Source: Plasmopara viticola
Lineage: Eukaryota > Oomycota > Peronosporomycetes > Peronosporales > Peronosporaceae
Direction of reading: 5' to 3'
Length of the DNA stretch: 64,000 nucleotides
Assembly (NCBI GenBank): GCA_001695595.3
Contig: MBPM02000042.1
Coordinates: forward strand, 496,001 to 560,000
Of this stretch, positions 33,954 to 44,228 are shown piece by piece. Made by a program: the position numbers and the translations under genes. The stretch's first letter is position 1. Each line of letters starts with the position of its first letter. Below the pieces are notes generated by a model. That model worked only from the letters and a program-made list of their open reading frames with translations, was not told where the DNA came from and did not search any database.

Positions 33954-35108
33954 TTATCCGTGTACACGTCGGACTGTTCCGTGAAGGTACTGATGCCATT
34001 TAGCCAACGCGGTCTTGATCGCAAGAAGCTCTTGCTCGTGAAAAGACCATCCTTCTTTGTGTTCGCTCAACTTCTTCGAGTAGAACGCAATCGGATGATC
34101 CGCCACGTCAATAAATTGAGACACAACACCTTTCATACGTTTATTCAAAGCGTATGTGATCACGACAAAGGGTAGAAAGAAGTCAGGTAGCTTCAGGACC
34201 AAGGCCTGTTGCAGAGCAAGCTTCAGCGTACGGAACGCCTCCGCCTGAGAGGAACCCCACTCCCATGTCGCTTGCTTCTTCGTGAGCATACTAAGTGGCA
34301 ATGCATGCTTTGCAAATTCACAGATGAATCGGCGATAGAAACCAGCCAAGCCGAGATAACTCGACAACTCTTTTTTGTTGGTTGGTTCCGGAAAGGCCTT
34401 TATCGATACAATCTTGCGTTTGTCGACGGACAGTCCTGCGGCTGATGATGTGTGGTCGAGGAATTTCACAGAGGATTTGCCAAAGACGCACTTCGAACGG
34501 CAAGCAGATACTTTTTCCTGACGAAGGACTTCGAAACCAGATATCCCTTATGCTCTTTCTCTGATTTTGAGAAGATGCGAATGTCATTTAGATAGACCAC
34601 GACGAAGTCAAACTTTTTAAATAGTGCGCGCATCAATCGCGACCATATTCCCGGCATACCAGCCAGTCCCAAAAATTCTAATGTGTATCGCGGTGCAAAC
34701 GAAACGCCGTGTACTGTCGACTTGACGGCTTGTCACGCATCTGGTGATATCCTTGAGCCAGATCGATCACAGTGAAGGTCGCGCATCCGGCCGTCTTTTC
34801 AAAGGTCTCCTCAATCACGGCAAAGGAATCATCAGAATCTTAGTGCAGCTGTTCGCATAGCAAAAGTCAATTTCCCAACGTATTCGGACTGTGCTATTGC
34901 CTGAGCAAAGCCATTCAAGGCGCCTTGGAGCTTTTCCAGTCATAGGATCCTTTTTCGAAATGCCAAAGATGTTTGAGACCCATGGAGAGCTCGAAATCTC
35001 AATCCATCCTTTCTTCAAGTTTTCTTGGATGAAAAGATCGAGGGCCTCTTGTTTCGTCTGTGACAAGCGCATGGGGGCACTCGTGCTAGGAGCGGTATCT
35101 GGCATCAC
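33954..35108 (-). pseudogene. Gypsy reverse transcriptase and RNase H remnant
   Basis: The RT N-terminus lies at 35108-34900 (RLSQTKQEALDLFIQ, GWIEISSSPWVSNIF). The palm lies at 34672-34540, where the usual YLDD active site reads YLND (VVVYLNDIRIFSKSEKEH). The connection and RNase H lie at 34469-33954 (KKELSSYLGLAGFYRRFI, HPIAFYSKKLSEHKEGW, ELLAIKTALAKWHQYL). Frame changes occur between the blocks. Loss of a catalytic aspartate together with the frameshifts makes this a dead copy. Confidence 0.88.
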
Positions 35109-35378
35109 CTCGAGCTCATACTCAACTCTACTTTACGGTGGCAACCCATCTGGCAGCTAGTCCGGATAAACATTTGAATACTCCTCAGCGACCGAAAGGA
35201 GAGACTCTGAAATCTCTGCCTATTTTACAGCCAACACGACCTTGACGAAGAACAACTCGGCAAACTTGCGGTTCCGCATGTGGAGACGGATCTCTTAAGC
35301 GAACCAAACACACCGTTGAGCTACGCCTCGGCCATGGCCAGGTGCGTACAATGATTGCGCTGGTTGACCGCGCGCGCG

Positions 35379-35898
35379 TCATCGTCTCTCAAGCTCGCCT
35401 CGTATACGTCTGTAGTATGGTCGTCTGTAGTAAGCGCGTCTAGTCAAATGAATGAATGAATTCGTTGGGTACGCCATTTGACTTGCGGCTCGAACTGTGC
35501 GAACCCAATTTGCCGAGAACCACATCCAGAACATTCGATAGCTGGCTCTTTGTAAACACTTGCGCCTTGAACTCGAGGCCGAGTAACTCCTTGGTGGTGG
35601 CATCATATCCTTAAATGCGAATCTCACGCACGCTCATCACACTTAATGCAATCCCTTCTCAAATCAAGTTCGTAGACGGACGACAGTCCAACAGACTCGT
35701 CAATGGCGTTCCTTCGATTTCCCCACTCTTACGAATCAAGGAGCTTTCGTGCTGGTAGCCCACTTCTTGTACATCTTGCTTATCACCGGACTCGATAGTA
35801 TGGATCGTAAACTCATCGAAAACAATGGGCTGGTCGTCCCCGATTTCTTCTTCTACCATGCACACACTGTGATCGCTTCTTTTTTGCTTCTGGCGCAT
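35379..35898 (-). pseudogene. Gypsy aspartic protease region remnant
   Basis: The segment at 35898-35659 ends in EGTPLTSLLDCRPSTNLI. It aligns with the gypsy protease active-site block, whose core is normally LLD(S/C)GA(S/T). Here the conserved glycine and alanine are replaced by arginine and proline. Downstream pieces are frameshifted. Confidence 0.6.
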
Positions 35899-36145
35899 CT
35901 GCGCTCCTTGCTTTGAACAAAATGTGTTCTCCGACTGACCCTTGTAGCCGTTGCCTCAAGGGCGCTGCTGATATCCTTGGCATCGGCCGACACTAAGCTG
36001 CCTTCTGTCCGAGTCGTCCACAATTGTAGCAACGTGTCTGAGGACTGATGTTTACGTTATCGATCTTCATCAGTTTCAGTCCACCGACCACTGGTGTAGG
36101 TCTTGGGTGATTGCGGTGCGATGACTCAGAGTGCGATCGCTCAAA

Positions 36146-36616
36146 TTATATGGCAACGGTGATTGCTTGCTGTAGATCCTGTAAACCTATGTACAGAACT
36201 TCTGGCTTGGTCTCGTGGAGAAGTCCATCCACAAAGTAAACGATTCTGCCCAACTCCGTCATGTCCTCGACCTGCAACACCAGCGAGCGGAACTTAGATA
36301 CGTAATCTCTAATGCTCTTGCAGTCACGCTGCGTCAACTTCTGTATCTTGTCGCGAATTCGCAGATGCAAATCACACGGCACAAACATGACCTTCAAGTT
36401 TGCCAGGACCTCGTCAACGATTTTGACTGATGTGCTCTCGTGGATCCACCATTGTCCAGCTTGTCCTTCGAGGGTACTGCCTAGAACACGCGCACCTAAG
36501 TTGCTGTCCTTCCATGCCATACAGCGTACTGCGTTACTCGTTGTACGTACATCGTGTACAGCGCATCTTTGCGACCAGAGAATCGAAGGAGCTTGCTACC
36601 TTCCAGTTTCAAATCA
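36146..36616 (-). pseudogene. Gypsy gag remnant
   Basis: The frame at 36520-36146 has the retrotransposon gag signature (LGSTLEGQAGQWWIHES, then DLHLRIRDKIQKLTQRDCKSIRDYVSKFRSL). Upstream residues can be followed in another frame to 36616 (LRFSGRKDALYTMYV). A CCHC-like zinc knuckle (RCYNCGRLGQKAA) lies near 36035-35995. Homology stops abruptly at 36616. Confidence 0.8.
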
Positions 36617-37532
36617 TTCAGCAAACAAAATCACAAACTACAATTTAGTCCGCTCGCGTCCCATTAAGCCCAGTGACATTGCTCTCGTCTTCAGACTGGG
36701 ACACGACGACGACTTCTTCAATCGTTTAACTAGACAGCAAGGCCCTGCAGCGGTGAGAGACGCCATGAACAGGCTGCTTCGCGCATTCGAGTACGCTGAC
36801 CTCGACACTCGTCAAAAGTTCAAACAAAACGGAGGCGACGAGGCTGAGATGCTCATCGCGGAGCTTGTCACCTTAAAAACTTGGAACAACTTCGCACAGC
36901 TGGAGGAACTTCCCCGCAGTCTCCGGCTCCGGCAGCTTGTATGGGTTGACGGCAATGTTTGGATCGTAGAGTATCCTCTGAGCCCTACTCATGAAATCGC
37001 CGTTTGGTATATTTGCCGGTGCTTCCCAAGAGAGGCCTGCGGCACGGGAGCAGCAGACATTACTGGACCTGGTCCCAACGGTCAACTTATAACTTTACAA
37101 CCTGACTGGTCGTGTTGCCCATGCCGCAATGTGCCTGGTGTTGAAGCACCGCAAGGTATCGACTTTGATGACTGGAGGACGGTGATTGTCGAAGTCCTGA
37201 ACACCCAAACGTGGCCATCGGTCCACGGAAAAGTTCATGCGTACCGTCAGCGCATTGGTGTGCAGTACGTAGTGTGCGTCAAGATGGCAGAACAACTAGA
37301 TAGCTGGTCCTACGAATTCTACGATGTTGGAGACGCTCCCATACCTGCTTTTCCGCATATGGCCGATCGCCATGCATTCCGACTCAAGACCGTCGGTGCA
37401 CAAGATCATGAAGTAATCCTTGTGTCGAGGCGTGTGCTAGGACTGCTTGCGCATGCGCCGCTGCCAGCAGGGTGGCCGGACGACCTCAAGATTGACATTG
37501 TTGACTTAGCACGCTATGTGGCTGGAGTATGA
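36617..37532 (+). CDS. Nuclease-like protein with a PD-(D/E)XK (Uma2-like) domain, 5'-truncated copy
   Basis: The frame is open from the gypsy gag junction to the TGA at 37530-37532. The first Met inside the homologous part is at 36765 (255 residues). Downstream of a helical region (RQKFKQNGGDEAEMLIAELV), a restriction-nuclease-like pattern is visible: VWVDGNVWIVEYPLSPTHE, then TLQPDWSC holding a PD pair, then WRTVIVEVLNTQTW with the acidic residue, then KVHAYRQRIGVQYVVCVKM with a lysine and the closing strand. The order PD, (E)-V-L, K-x-x-x-Y, GV-x-Y resembles Uma2-type PD-(D/E)XK proteins. Expanded families of such domains are known in oomycete and fungal genomes, including in Crinkler effector C-termini. 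No LxLFLAK or RxLR leader is visible. Function is not established. A second copy at 37817 shows the missing N-terminus. Confidence 0.5.
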
Positions 37533-37816
37533 ACGCAGATTTAGCAACAAATGTTGTCACAATTTGTAGGACTTGCCGCATTTCTCGGCCTATTACGGTC
37601 AACCCAAAGTTATTTTGCTTTTTACAATAATTCCAATACCGTGGGGTGGTAGCAGTGCACTCTAGATAAAGGTTGAGATATGGATGTCTGATAAAAGCAA
37701 GGCTCTACATTTTTCCATTGAGAAAAACCGATTCGCTATCTCGGTGCTAAAACACCTTTGAACGTTACAATATTATACAGTTTTGTCCGCAGTTTAGACA
37801 AGATCAAGCACGACGC

Positions 37817-38665
37817 ATGGCGCCTTTCACAACTGCAGTGCTTCGTCGTCTTATGGAGACAATTGAAGAAGTCGTAGTTATGCTTATATCTGATGGCGGC
37901 TTTACCAAATGAAAGGGTCTGAAAGAAGCGAGGTCTTTTGAGAAATATGCGTGCCTGTGAATTGCCAAGCGGAATTCCAAAGTTGCAAATACACGTTTTG
38001 TTAAAAGCTTACACGAGCCTCTGACACCAAAAAACATATCCAAAACAAACAAAATCACAAACTACAATCTAGTACGCTCGCGTCCAGTGACAATGCTCTC
38101 GTCTTCAGACTGGGACACGACGACGACTTCTTCAATCGTTCAAATAGACAACAAGGGTGAGATACGCCATGAACAGGCTGCTTCGCGCATTCGAGCACGC
38201 TGACCTCGACACTCGTCAAAAGTTCAAACAAAACAGTGGCGACGAGGCTGAGATGTTTATCGCGGAGCTTGTCCCCTTAAAAACTTGGAACAACTTCGCA
38301 CAGCTGGAATAACTTCCCTGCAGGCTCCGGCTCCGGCAGCTTGTATGGGTTGACGGCAACGTTTGGATCGTAGAGTATCTACTGAGCCCTACTCATGAAA
38401 TCGCCGTTGGTTATATTTGCCGGTGGTTTCCAAGAGAGGCCTACGGCACGGGAGCAGCAGACATTACTGGACCTGGTCTTAACGGTCAACATATTACTTG
38501 TCAATCTGACTGGTCGTGTTGCCCATGCCGCAATGTGCCTGGTGTTCAAGCACCGCAAGGTATCGACTCGATGACTGGAGGACGGTGATTGTCGAAGTCC
38601 TGAACACCCAAACGCAGCCATCGGTTCAAGGAAAAATTCATGCGTACCGTCAGCGAAAGTCTCAA
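37817..38665 (+). pseudogene. Second, broken copy of the nuclease-like gene
   Basis: From 38041 this copy is nearly identical to 36617 onward (shared start CAAACAAAATCAC). It carries a deletion of a few bases near 38085, a deletion near 38155, a TAA at about 38310 and loss of everything after 38660. Unlike the first copy it keeps a 5' part: the ATG at 37817 opens MAPFTTAVLRRLMETIEE, followed by two in-frame TGA codons, and the same frame leads into the shared NKITNYNLVRSRP block. It therefore preserves the N-terminal segment missing from the first copy. Confidence 0.7.
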
Positions 38666-39431
38666 TTCAAAGCTGTTGAGGCTATTTAAAGTCCAAAAGA
38701 TGGTGCTGTCGATGCAGACAGCCTGGTCATACTATACGAACATGCAAACAGACACCGACACCGGCACCATTACGTTCCTCGGTCAATCCTGATGCAGTAG
38801 CGTCTGTATTGGCACCTCTTGTGGTCCATCTTGACGCTCTAGATATCGTTGATGAGTGAAAACATTCTTTGTGGTCCCCGGACATCACCGCACCGCTTTC
38901 AGAGGAACAGGTACCATTGACGGAGATGAACCAGGGTTAGAACAGGATCGATTGATTAAGGATACTCGGACTCATAAATTTAAAAGTTTACACGCTCAAG
39001 ACTAATCAGATGTATGGGATTCTTTCTCTTTCATAGAGCGACATCACGTTGTGAATACAATATTTGACAATAATTGATAAGGATAGGCCTGGACTTCACT
39101 ACTTTTCTGCTTTTTGATTTTTGTGCATCAACAGCCAATCAAACACCACAAAAGCGGTGTAGGTGTGGGGTTACAAGAACTTTAAGGATACTTTCCATCC
39201 GGCAAATCGGAGCACAATGGTGCACACGTCATTACCATGGCCTGCCGGCCAATCGGAGCGCCACCTTTAGGTGACGTCAATACCGATGGTCGGCTCTGGT
39301 CTTGCAACACCAGACACAAGCATGGGTGGCTCGCGTGGAAGTGACCCACTTTCTCGAATGTGAGCCATGCATATGGCTCATACAGCATATTGAGAATGAG
39401 AGAGTATCAAAAAACATGAACATACACAATA
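38666..39431. other. Repeat-derived spacer
   Basis: No supported gene. It begins where homology of the broken nuclease-like copy stops and ends near the possible terminus of the hAT element. Confidence 0.35.
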
Positions 39432-39696
39432 GGGATGGGGACGTAAACGGTGTTAATGTAAAAAAAATGTGGTTCCCGTTCCCGTTCACTTTTTTTAGAC
39501 GTCTGAGAAGACACTGTAACCTGTCGAACCAATGGTTTGAAACCATACCATGTTTAAGCTGCACAAACTTAAGAACGGACGGGAGAAGAGTTTGTAAGAC
39601 AAGTCGGCTGCTGGCACATTGAAGCTGACGTGAGTTGTGCAAAAAGTCTATTTACAACATGTAGTTCTTTAGCACGTTTCTACCGTACGTCTTCAG

Positions 39697-42111
39697 CTAC
39701 TCTTCTGGTTCCTCGCCAATTGTATTGCTGTAAAGAAAAATGAGATCTCTTAGGTTGGAACAAGACAACCTATTACGCCGTGCTGTAATAATGTTTCCTG
39801 CCCACGAGAAGCAGCGCTCTGAAGGTACTGATGTAGCTACCATGCCAAAATACTTCCTCGCAATAGGAGCTAAGAGCGGAAACTCACTGCCATTTTCGCG
39901 CCACCACTTGAGACCATCGTCAAGTTTCTGTGTTTTCGACTTCTGCTTTTGACACGTATTTTCTTGTGCATTTTGATGGGATCTATCGTAGTATCGATTC
40001 ACCTCTGCCTCTACTTTTGCACGAAGCGAGAACCCGTTTTGCACTTGAGGACGAGGCGATCTTCGCTTGCGTCCAAGGAGATCATTTATAAAATTCTCTT
40101 CTTCATCGCTATCCTCATCGAAGCTCGTGCTGTAGATATCAGCACCAGCAGAGTGCATTGCCTCGCTCACCAAGAACTCCCTCCCTTCTATTTTTTCTGT
40201 TGCATTCAGTGACTCACCATGCACGAATTGAGGATCAAGCAAGCAGCAATATTTCACATCCAAAGGTAATTGCTTGAATCTTTTTCGGAGCAAAAACAAG
40301 AAAAACCGACGGACGAGATGCATGCGTTCCAGCACCGAGCTATAGTAATTTTCTCCAGCGTGAGCAGGCGATATTTTGGCAAATATCCTCTGATTTAATA
40401 GTCGCTTTTCAAGAAGGCGTATACATGGAAATATCAATGTAGCAGCGGGGTATGTTCCACCTGATAGTGTCTTAGTTACCAGCTCAAAAACCACGAGAAG
40501 CTTGTCGAGGCATTGGATGCTAAACCACATTTCTCCAGTGGGCCTCACAATACTTGCGTCGCTGAACTCTTCTTTGCCTTTCGCGGTCAATATAAACTCC
40601 ATGAATGATTGGATACTAGGACGAAGTTGCAGAAGGCGTTGAATCATGTGATGCGTGCTATTCCAGCGGGTGGCTACATCTGAAATAACGGTAAGAGGTA
40701 CGGCCACATTTTGTAGCGACTTCAACTTGTCTTTTCCTTTAACACTTTTGTTGAAGTAGTGAACAATTTTGCGAAAGCTAGAAACATGCATTCTTGTTTC
40801 ACTCATGGCTTGCTTCATAGCGTTTAGAATTGAAGTTGTTGTCCGCACACTAAGACAACCATCAAGAAGACCTCCATCCAGCGTGTCATCAGCATCAACG
40901 TCCAGTGGCTCAGATTCATGCGAAACGTTGTCTATAGAACTTGCAATCGTTTGGGATTCGATATCTACCAGTTCTTGCTCCAAGAACGCAATAGCTTCCA
41001 GTTCAATTGCAGGGTCCTCAATCCACTGCTCCTCCTCATCTTCACTGTCAGCAATATTTTCAACCTCCTCCCTACCTTCCTCGTTCCCGTCATTATCCTC
41101 TTCCACATTTGTCACTTCGACACTTGTTTTTGAGAGAGCTCCTGATACAATTAAATGTAGCGTATGCGCCACGCATCCGAAGTGCTGCACACCTAGCGCA
41201 TCACACGCACTGACAATGTTCGACCCGTTATCACGTACCATTTTGGTAACGCGAGAAACATCTAGACCCCACTTGCGCATGAGCACGCCCAGTTTGCATT
41301 TAATCCTGATGCCAGTGGGCTTCCCACGAAAACTCATGACATCCAAAGTGTACGTCATCATCTCAAAATTGGTATTCACAAAATGAATAGTTAGCGAAAT
41401 ATAACTATCTGTTGCTCGAGATGTCCACATGTCAGATGTGAGAGAATAGAAATCTGCATTTTCGGCAATCTGCGTTTTTACCAGCGATCGCTTGAACTGA
41501 CAGCGATTTTGCATTTTTTCAGTAATAGTGCGGCGAGAGGGTAGCTCGTACAGACCTCTCATCGTCTGAATCAACGTCAAAAAAGAACGAAGCTCTTTGT
41601 CGTCGGCAACACTTAGTGGGCGCAGTCGTTTGGCAATCCAATCAATAAAAGCTCTTGTGGCCATCTCTTCGTCAGCTGGATCGATCTTTCTTGTTCTCTT
41701 TGTCGGAGAAACCATCATTGCATCAGATTTTCGCTTTGCACAAAGTGCGATCGCCACTCGCTTGGACGCCTGTTCATGCCCAGCTCTGCTGAGATCTTGT
41801 GGATGTTTTTGATTCATGTGCTTTCGAATGCTGGCACTACTTCCTGATTTAAAGCTGAAAGAGCTTTTGCACTTTAGACAATAAGCCAAGTTTGTATCAG
41901 ACGAATCCCACGCCTTCTTTCCCGGTGGTAGCTGTGCGTTTGGAGCTACAAGTCGGATGAACGACCAGTATTCGTTCTTCTTAATACGGCGCATCTTGAA
42001 CAGGGGCGGCGGCGCAGGATCAGTTGATGGTGGAGGCTCCATCCGGGAACGATGCGTTGTATGTAGGCTCTTTCTTCTATCCTGCAATCTCAGCCGTTCA
42101 AAAGTGCTCAT
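39697..42111 (-). CDS. hAT-family transposase, intact open frame
   Basis: An uninterrupted 804-codon frame. Near residues 75-105 a BED-type zinc finger is visible (YCLKCKSSF, then H-x4-H in IRKHMNQKHP). The hAT catalytic region follows: LTSDMWTSRATDSYISLTIHF with the first aspartate (about 235), VTKMVRDNGSNIVSACDALG with the second (about 300), an acidic insertion, and ATRWNSTHHMIQRLL (about 475). The C-terminal dimerisation domain reads WWRENGSEFPLLAPIARKYF and TSVPSERCFSWAGNIITARR (about 750-790). Intact length and motifs suggest that it is recent and possibly active. Terminal inverted repeats are not certain: GATGGGGACGTAAACGG (39435-39451) and, inverted, CATGGGACGTCAGTTTAACG (near 42211-42192) are similar and bracket the gene. 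Confidence 0.93.
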   Translation of the reverse strand: MSTFERLRLQDRRKSLHTTHRSRMEPPPSTDPAPPPLFKMRRIKKNEYWSFIRLVAPNAQLPPGKKAWDSSDTNLAYCLKCKSSFSFKSGSSASIRKHMNQKHPQDLSRAGHEQASKRVAIALCAKRKSDAMMVSPTKRTRKIDPADEEMATRAFIDWIAKRLRPLSVADDKELRSFLTLIQTMRGLYELPSRRTITEKMQNRCQFKRSLVKTQIAENADFYSLTSDMWTSRATDSYISLTIHFVNTNFEMMTYTLDVMSFRGKPTGIRIKCKLGVLMRKWGLDVSRVTKMVRDNGSNIVSACDALGVQHFGCVAHTLHLIVSGALSKTSVEVTNVEEDNDGNEEGREEVENIADSEDEEEQWIEDPAIELEAIAFLEQELVDIESQTIASSIDNVSHESEPLDVDADDTLDGGLLDGCLSVRTTTSILNAMKQAMSETRMHVSSFRKIVHYFNKSVKGKDKLKSLQNVAVPLTVISDVATRWNSTHHMIQRLLQLRPSIQSFMEFILTAKGKEEFSDASIVRPTGEMWFSIQCLDKLLVVFELVTKTLSGGTYPAATLIFPCIRLLEKRLLNQRIFAKISPAHAGENYYSSVLERMHLVRRFFLFLLRKRFKQLPLDVKYCCLLDPQFVHGESLNATEKIEGREFLVSEAMHSAGADIYSTSFDEDSDEEENFINDLLGRKRRSPRPQVQNGFSLRAKVEAEVNRYYDRSHQNAQENTCQKQKSKTQKLDDGLKWWRENGSEFPLLAPIARKYFGMVATSVPSERCFSWAGNIITARRNRLSCSNLRDLIFLYSNTIGEEPEE

Positions 42112-42209
42112 GTGGTGTACTATACATTACTGTTGCCGGGACGTCTCAAAACGCTTGCAATACGTTAACGGATACCGATTTGACGTTCTTAACGTTAAAC
42201 TGACGTCCC

Positions 42210-42250
42210 ATGTTCGTTGGTGTTGTGTATTACACAACACCAACGAACAT
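42210..42250. repeat. Perfect 20-bp palindrome upstream of the hAT transposase
   Basis: ATGTTCGTTGGTGTTGTGTA at 42210-42229 is followed by one base and then its exact reverse complement at 42231-42250. Such an arm-to-arm structure with a 1-nt centre is unusual. It may be a head-to-head junction of element ends or a terminal hairpin. Confidence 0.95.
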
Positions 42251-43080
42251 CTAGGAGGATATGCATGTAGATGCAGCAAAGGCTCCCTCTAGGGGCTCCA
42301 AAAGAGAGCGCTGCCGGGGCCATAGCAAAGATAATTTCACATCGATTTTATTCTGCATTTTGCCAACCACACATCAAGCCACCTCCCACTTCTGTAACCA
42401 AGACCTCACATATACACATTTTTGGTACCAGACCTGACATTTGGTAGCACTTGTTGGTCTGACCCCTCGCCAACGTCCAAGTTGTCATCGTCGTCCCAGT
42501 CGGTGTCCCAGTCGGGTGTCCCAGTCGGCGTAGTGACGCCTGCGCGCTACTCCTGTCGTACCTACTAAGTCGACCCGCCCGTTTGTCAGGGCGTGCACTT
42601 GCGCAAGATGCAATCGGCACATTGTGTGTTCTTGAGAGGGCGATTAGAGTACAAAGTTCGTACGGAAACAGGTCGCCAGATTTTTCAGCATTCGATGCAC
42701 AGCCGGTCCAACGGTTGTGACGCTGTCGACCGGAACGTGACTGCTCGTGGCTTTTTCAGAAGGTTGAGTTCAGACGCAGGCACTCTTCTCCAACTGGTCA
42801 GAAACCGATCGGATCTGTTGAGTCAAGTGAGAAAGGCGTGCTTTTGCTGCATTTTTTGTTTGCGGTGCTCGGTGCGCTTGGTTTCTCTAACGAACCTGCC
42901 AGACGACCACAACCGCGTACAAACGCAGGACTGTGCTCTTCTGGAGCGGGTACCTCGTCAATATGGTCAAGAATTATCTAGTTACAGGTAATCGATGCAT
43001 CGGTGAGCTCCTCTCGTAATTGCGCGAGCATTCCCTCAATCGATCGTACTACCGATGCCGCGGCAGGTTCCTACAGAGGT
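42251..43080. other. Repeat-derived spacer
   Basis: No recognisable gene. A short imperfect tandem array of the word CCCAGTCGG occurs at 42497-42531 (three units of 11-12 bases). The 132-codon frame at 42593-42991 (+) resembles no family. Confidence 0.35.
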
Positions 43081-43084
43081 TGCA

Positions 43085-43880
43085 CTAACCACCAATTTTA
43101 GTCAAGATTTTTAAAAACAAGTGGAACCGTTCCTGATGATTCTGCTGCTCTGGTAGGAAAATGTGCTTGGATAGACGACCAAGACTAGAGCTGAGCATCT
43201 TACGACAGGCACCGCTGTCATGCCGAATTTGATACTGATGAAATGCTGACTGCAACCCTGTGACCGACACCTTTCCAATGACAGCGGATAAGGCCATGAC
43301 ATATTTTGATCGCCGAAAGGGTGTTCCTTCGCAGTCTAAATCTTGGCTGACCTTTGCACGCGAAACGACACACCGAGTCCACCGTTAAAGAGTCTGCCAT
43401 CGTAATGGCAGTTTATTTCCTGAATGCAAAATGTACGCTCTCGGCCCAAATGTGGTTGAGTGACCGCAATGGCGCTTATTCCCCATGAAAGCCGCGATAA
43501 ATCTATCTTTGTACACAAGCCATATATTTTCGAGATAAGCCAAAACGTGTAAAGGGTTGGTCTCGTACATATCAGCAACCTGCAGGGCTAAAGATGCTGC
43601 AGTCGATGCAATTACAAGGGAGATCCACTGCCAAGTAAACTTTTTGAAGGCTTCATTTAATGCAAAATTTCCTCGTCGCTTTACGCATATGTTCTTCAAA
43701 ATATTGTATCGGCGAAGAAGTCAACAGGAAACACGTCAAACGCGTTCATGAGCGCCAGTTTGTGGTCAGTCACGAAAGTTGATTGGACGACGGAGATTTG
43801 CCGAAACACGCGCGCGATCGAGTGGGCTGCCCAGAGATTACTTTCTTGCTTATCTGCTGCCATAAAGCAGTATGCGAGTG
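43085..43880 (-). pseudogene. Mutator-like element (MULE) transposase remnant
   Basis: Reading from 43860 down, one frame has AHSIARVFRQISVVQSTFVTDHKLALMNAFDVFP, which matches the MULE catalytic block around the second aspartate (TD-x-x-x-ALMNA). After a shift come LKNICVKRRGNFALNEAF, then FIAAFMGNKRHCGHSTTFG in the place of the W-x-x-x-H-x-G-x-x-TT region, and further shifted pieces of the C-terminal part (VSVTGLQSAFHQYQIRHDSG). Several stops and frame changes make it non-functional. No terminal repeats could be located. Confidence 0.68.
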
Positions 43881-44228
43881 TGTATGCTTAAGACATGGCT
43901 TTGATTACTACAACATGCAATACTGACAAGCCAATACGATTCGTCCTGTAGTTTAGCCTATTAACCAGACTTCATTCCGCAATTTGCCAGCTACACCGAA
44001 AGTGGACAGAGACAGGCCCAAGCTTGCTCACCCACTTTTTCAGCAAATCGCTATTAATCCGCCCCCCCCCCCGTTTAACGGGTCGTGCCGAGCTAAACAG
44101 TAACCGAAGTTTACGTCAACTAGACAGTTAAGCAATCACAGTATTTTACTGTAGGTTCAGCCCTGCTAAACGACAAAACTAAAATAAAAAAGAACCAACA
44201 CAAAAAGGTAATTTTTACCTGTTAAAAC
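43881..44228. other. Spacer upstream of the LINE
   Basis: Contains an 11-base C run at about 44063-44073 and AT-rich DNA. It may include the 5' UTR of the LINE. No gene seen. Confidence 0.3.

Larger units (their letters stand above)
32100..36616 (-). mobile_element. Degenerate Ty3/gypsy LTR retrotransposon internal region
   Basis: Reading the minus strand from 36616 to 32100, gag, a zinc knuckle, a protease remnant, reverse transcriptase, RNase H and integrase occur in gypsy order. They are broken by frameshifts and stops into short pieces. I could not find a pair of LTRs: the 3' side ends near the stop of the Dbp3-like gene, and the gag side is cut at 36616 by the nuclease-like sequence. 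The catalytic RT motif is altered to YLND. The element is therefore immobile and internally decayed, but recent enough that every domain is still readable. Confidence 0.9.

Noticed and set aside
40769..41386. 205-codon plus-strand frame antisense to the hAT transposase
   Set aside because: It is a low-complexity serine mirror of the acidic insertion in the transposase, with no independent support.
42497..42531. CCCAGTCGG short repeats as a CRISPR-like or satellite array
   Set aside because: Only three imperfect units of 11-12 bases without spacers, and the genome is eukaryotic.
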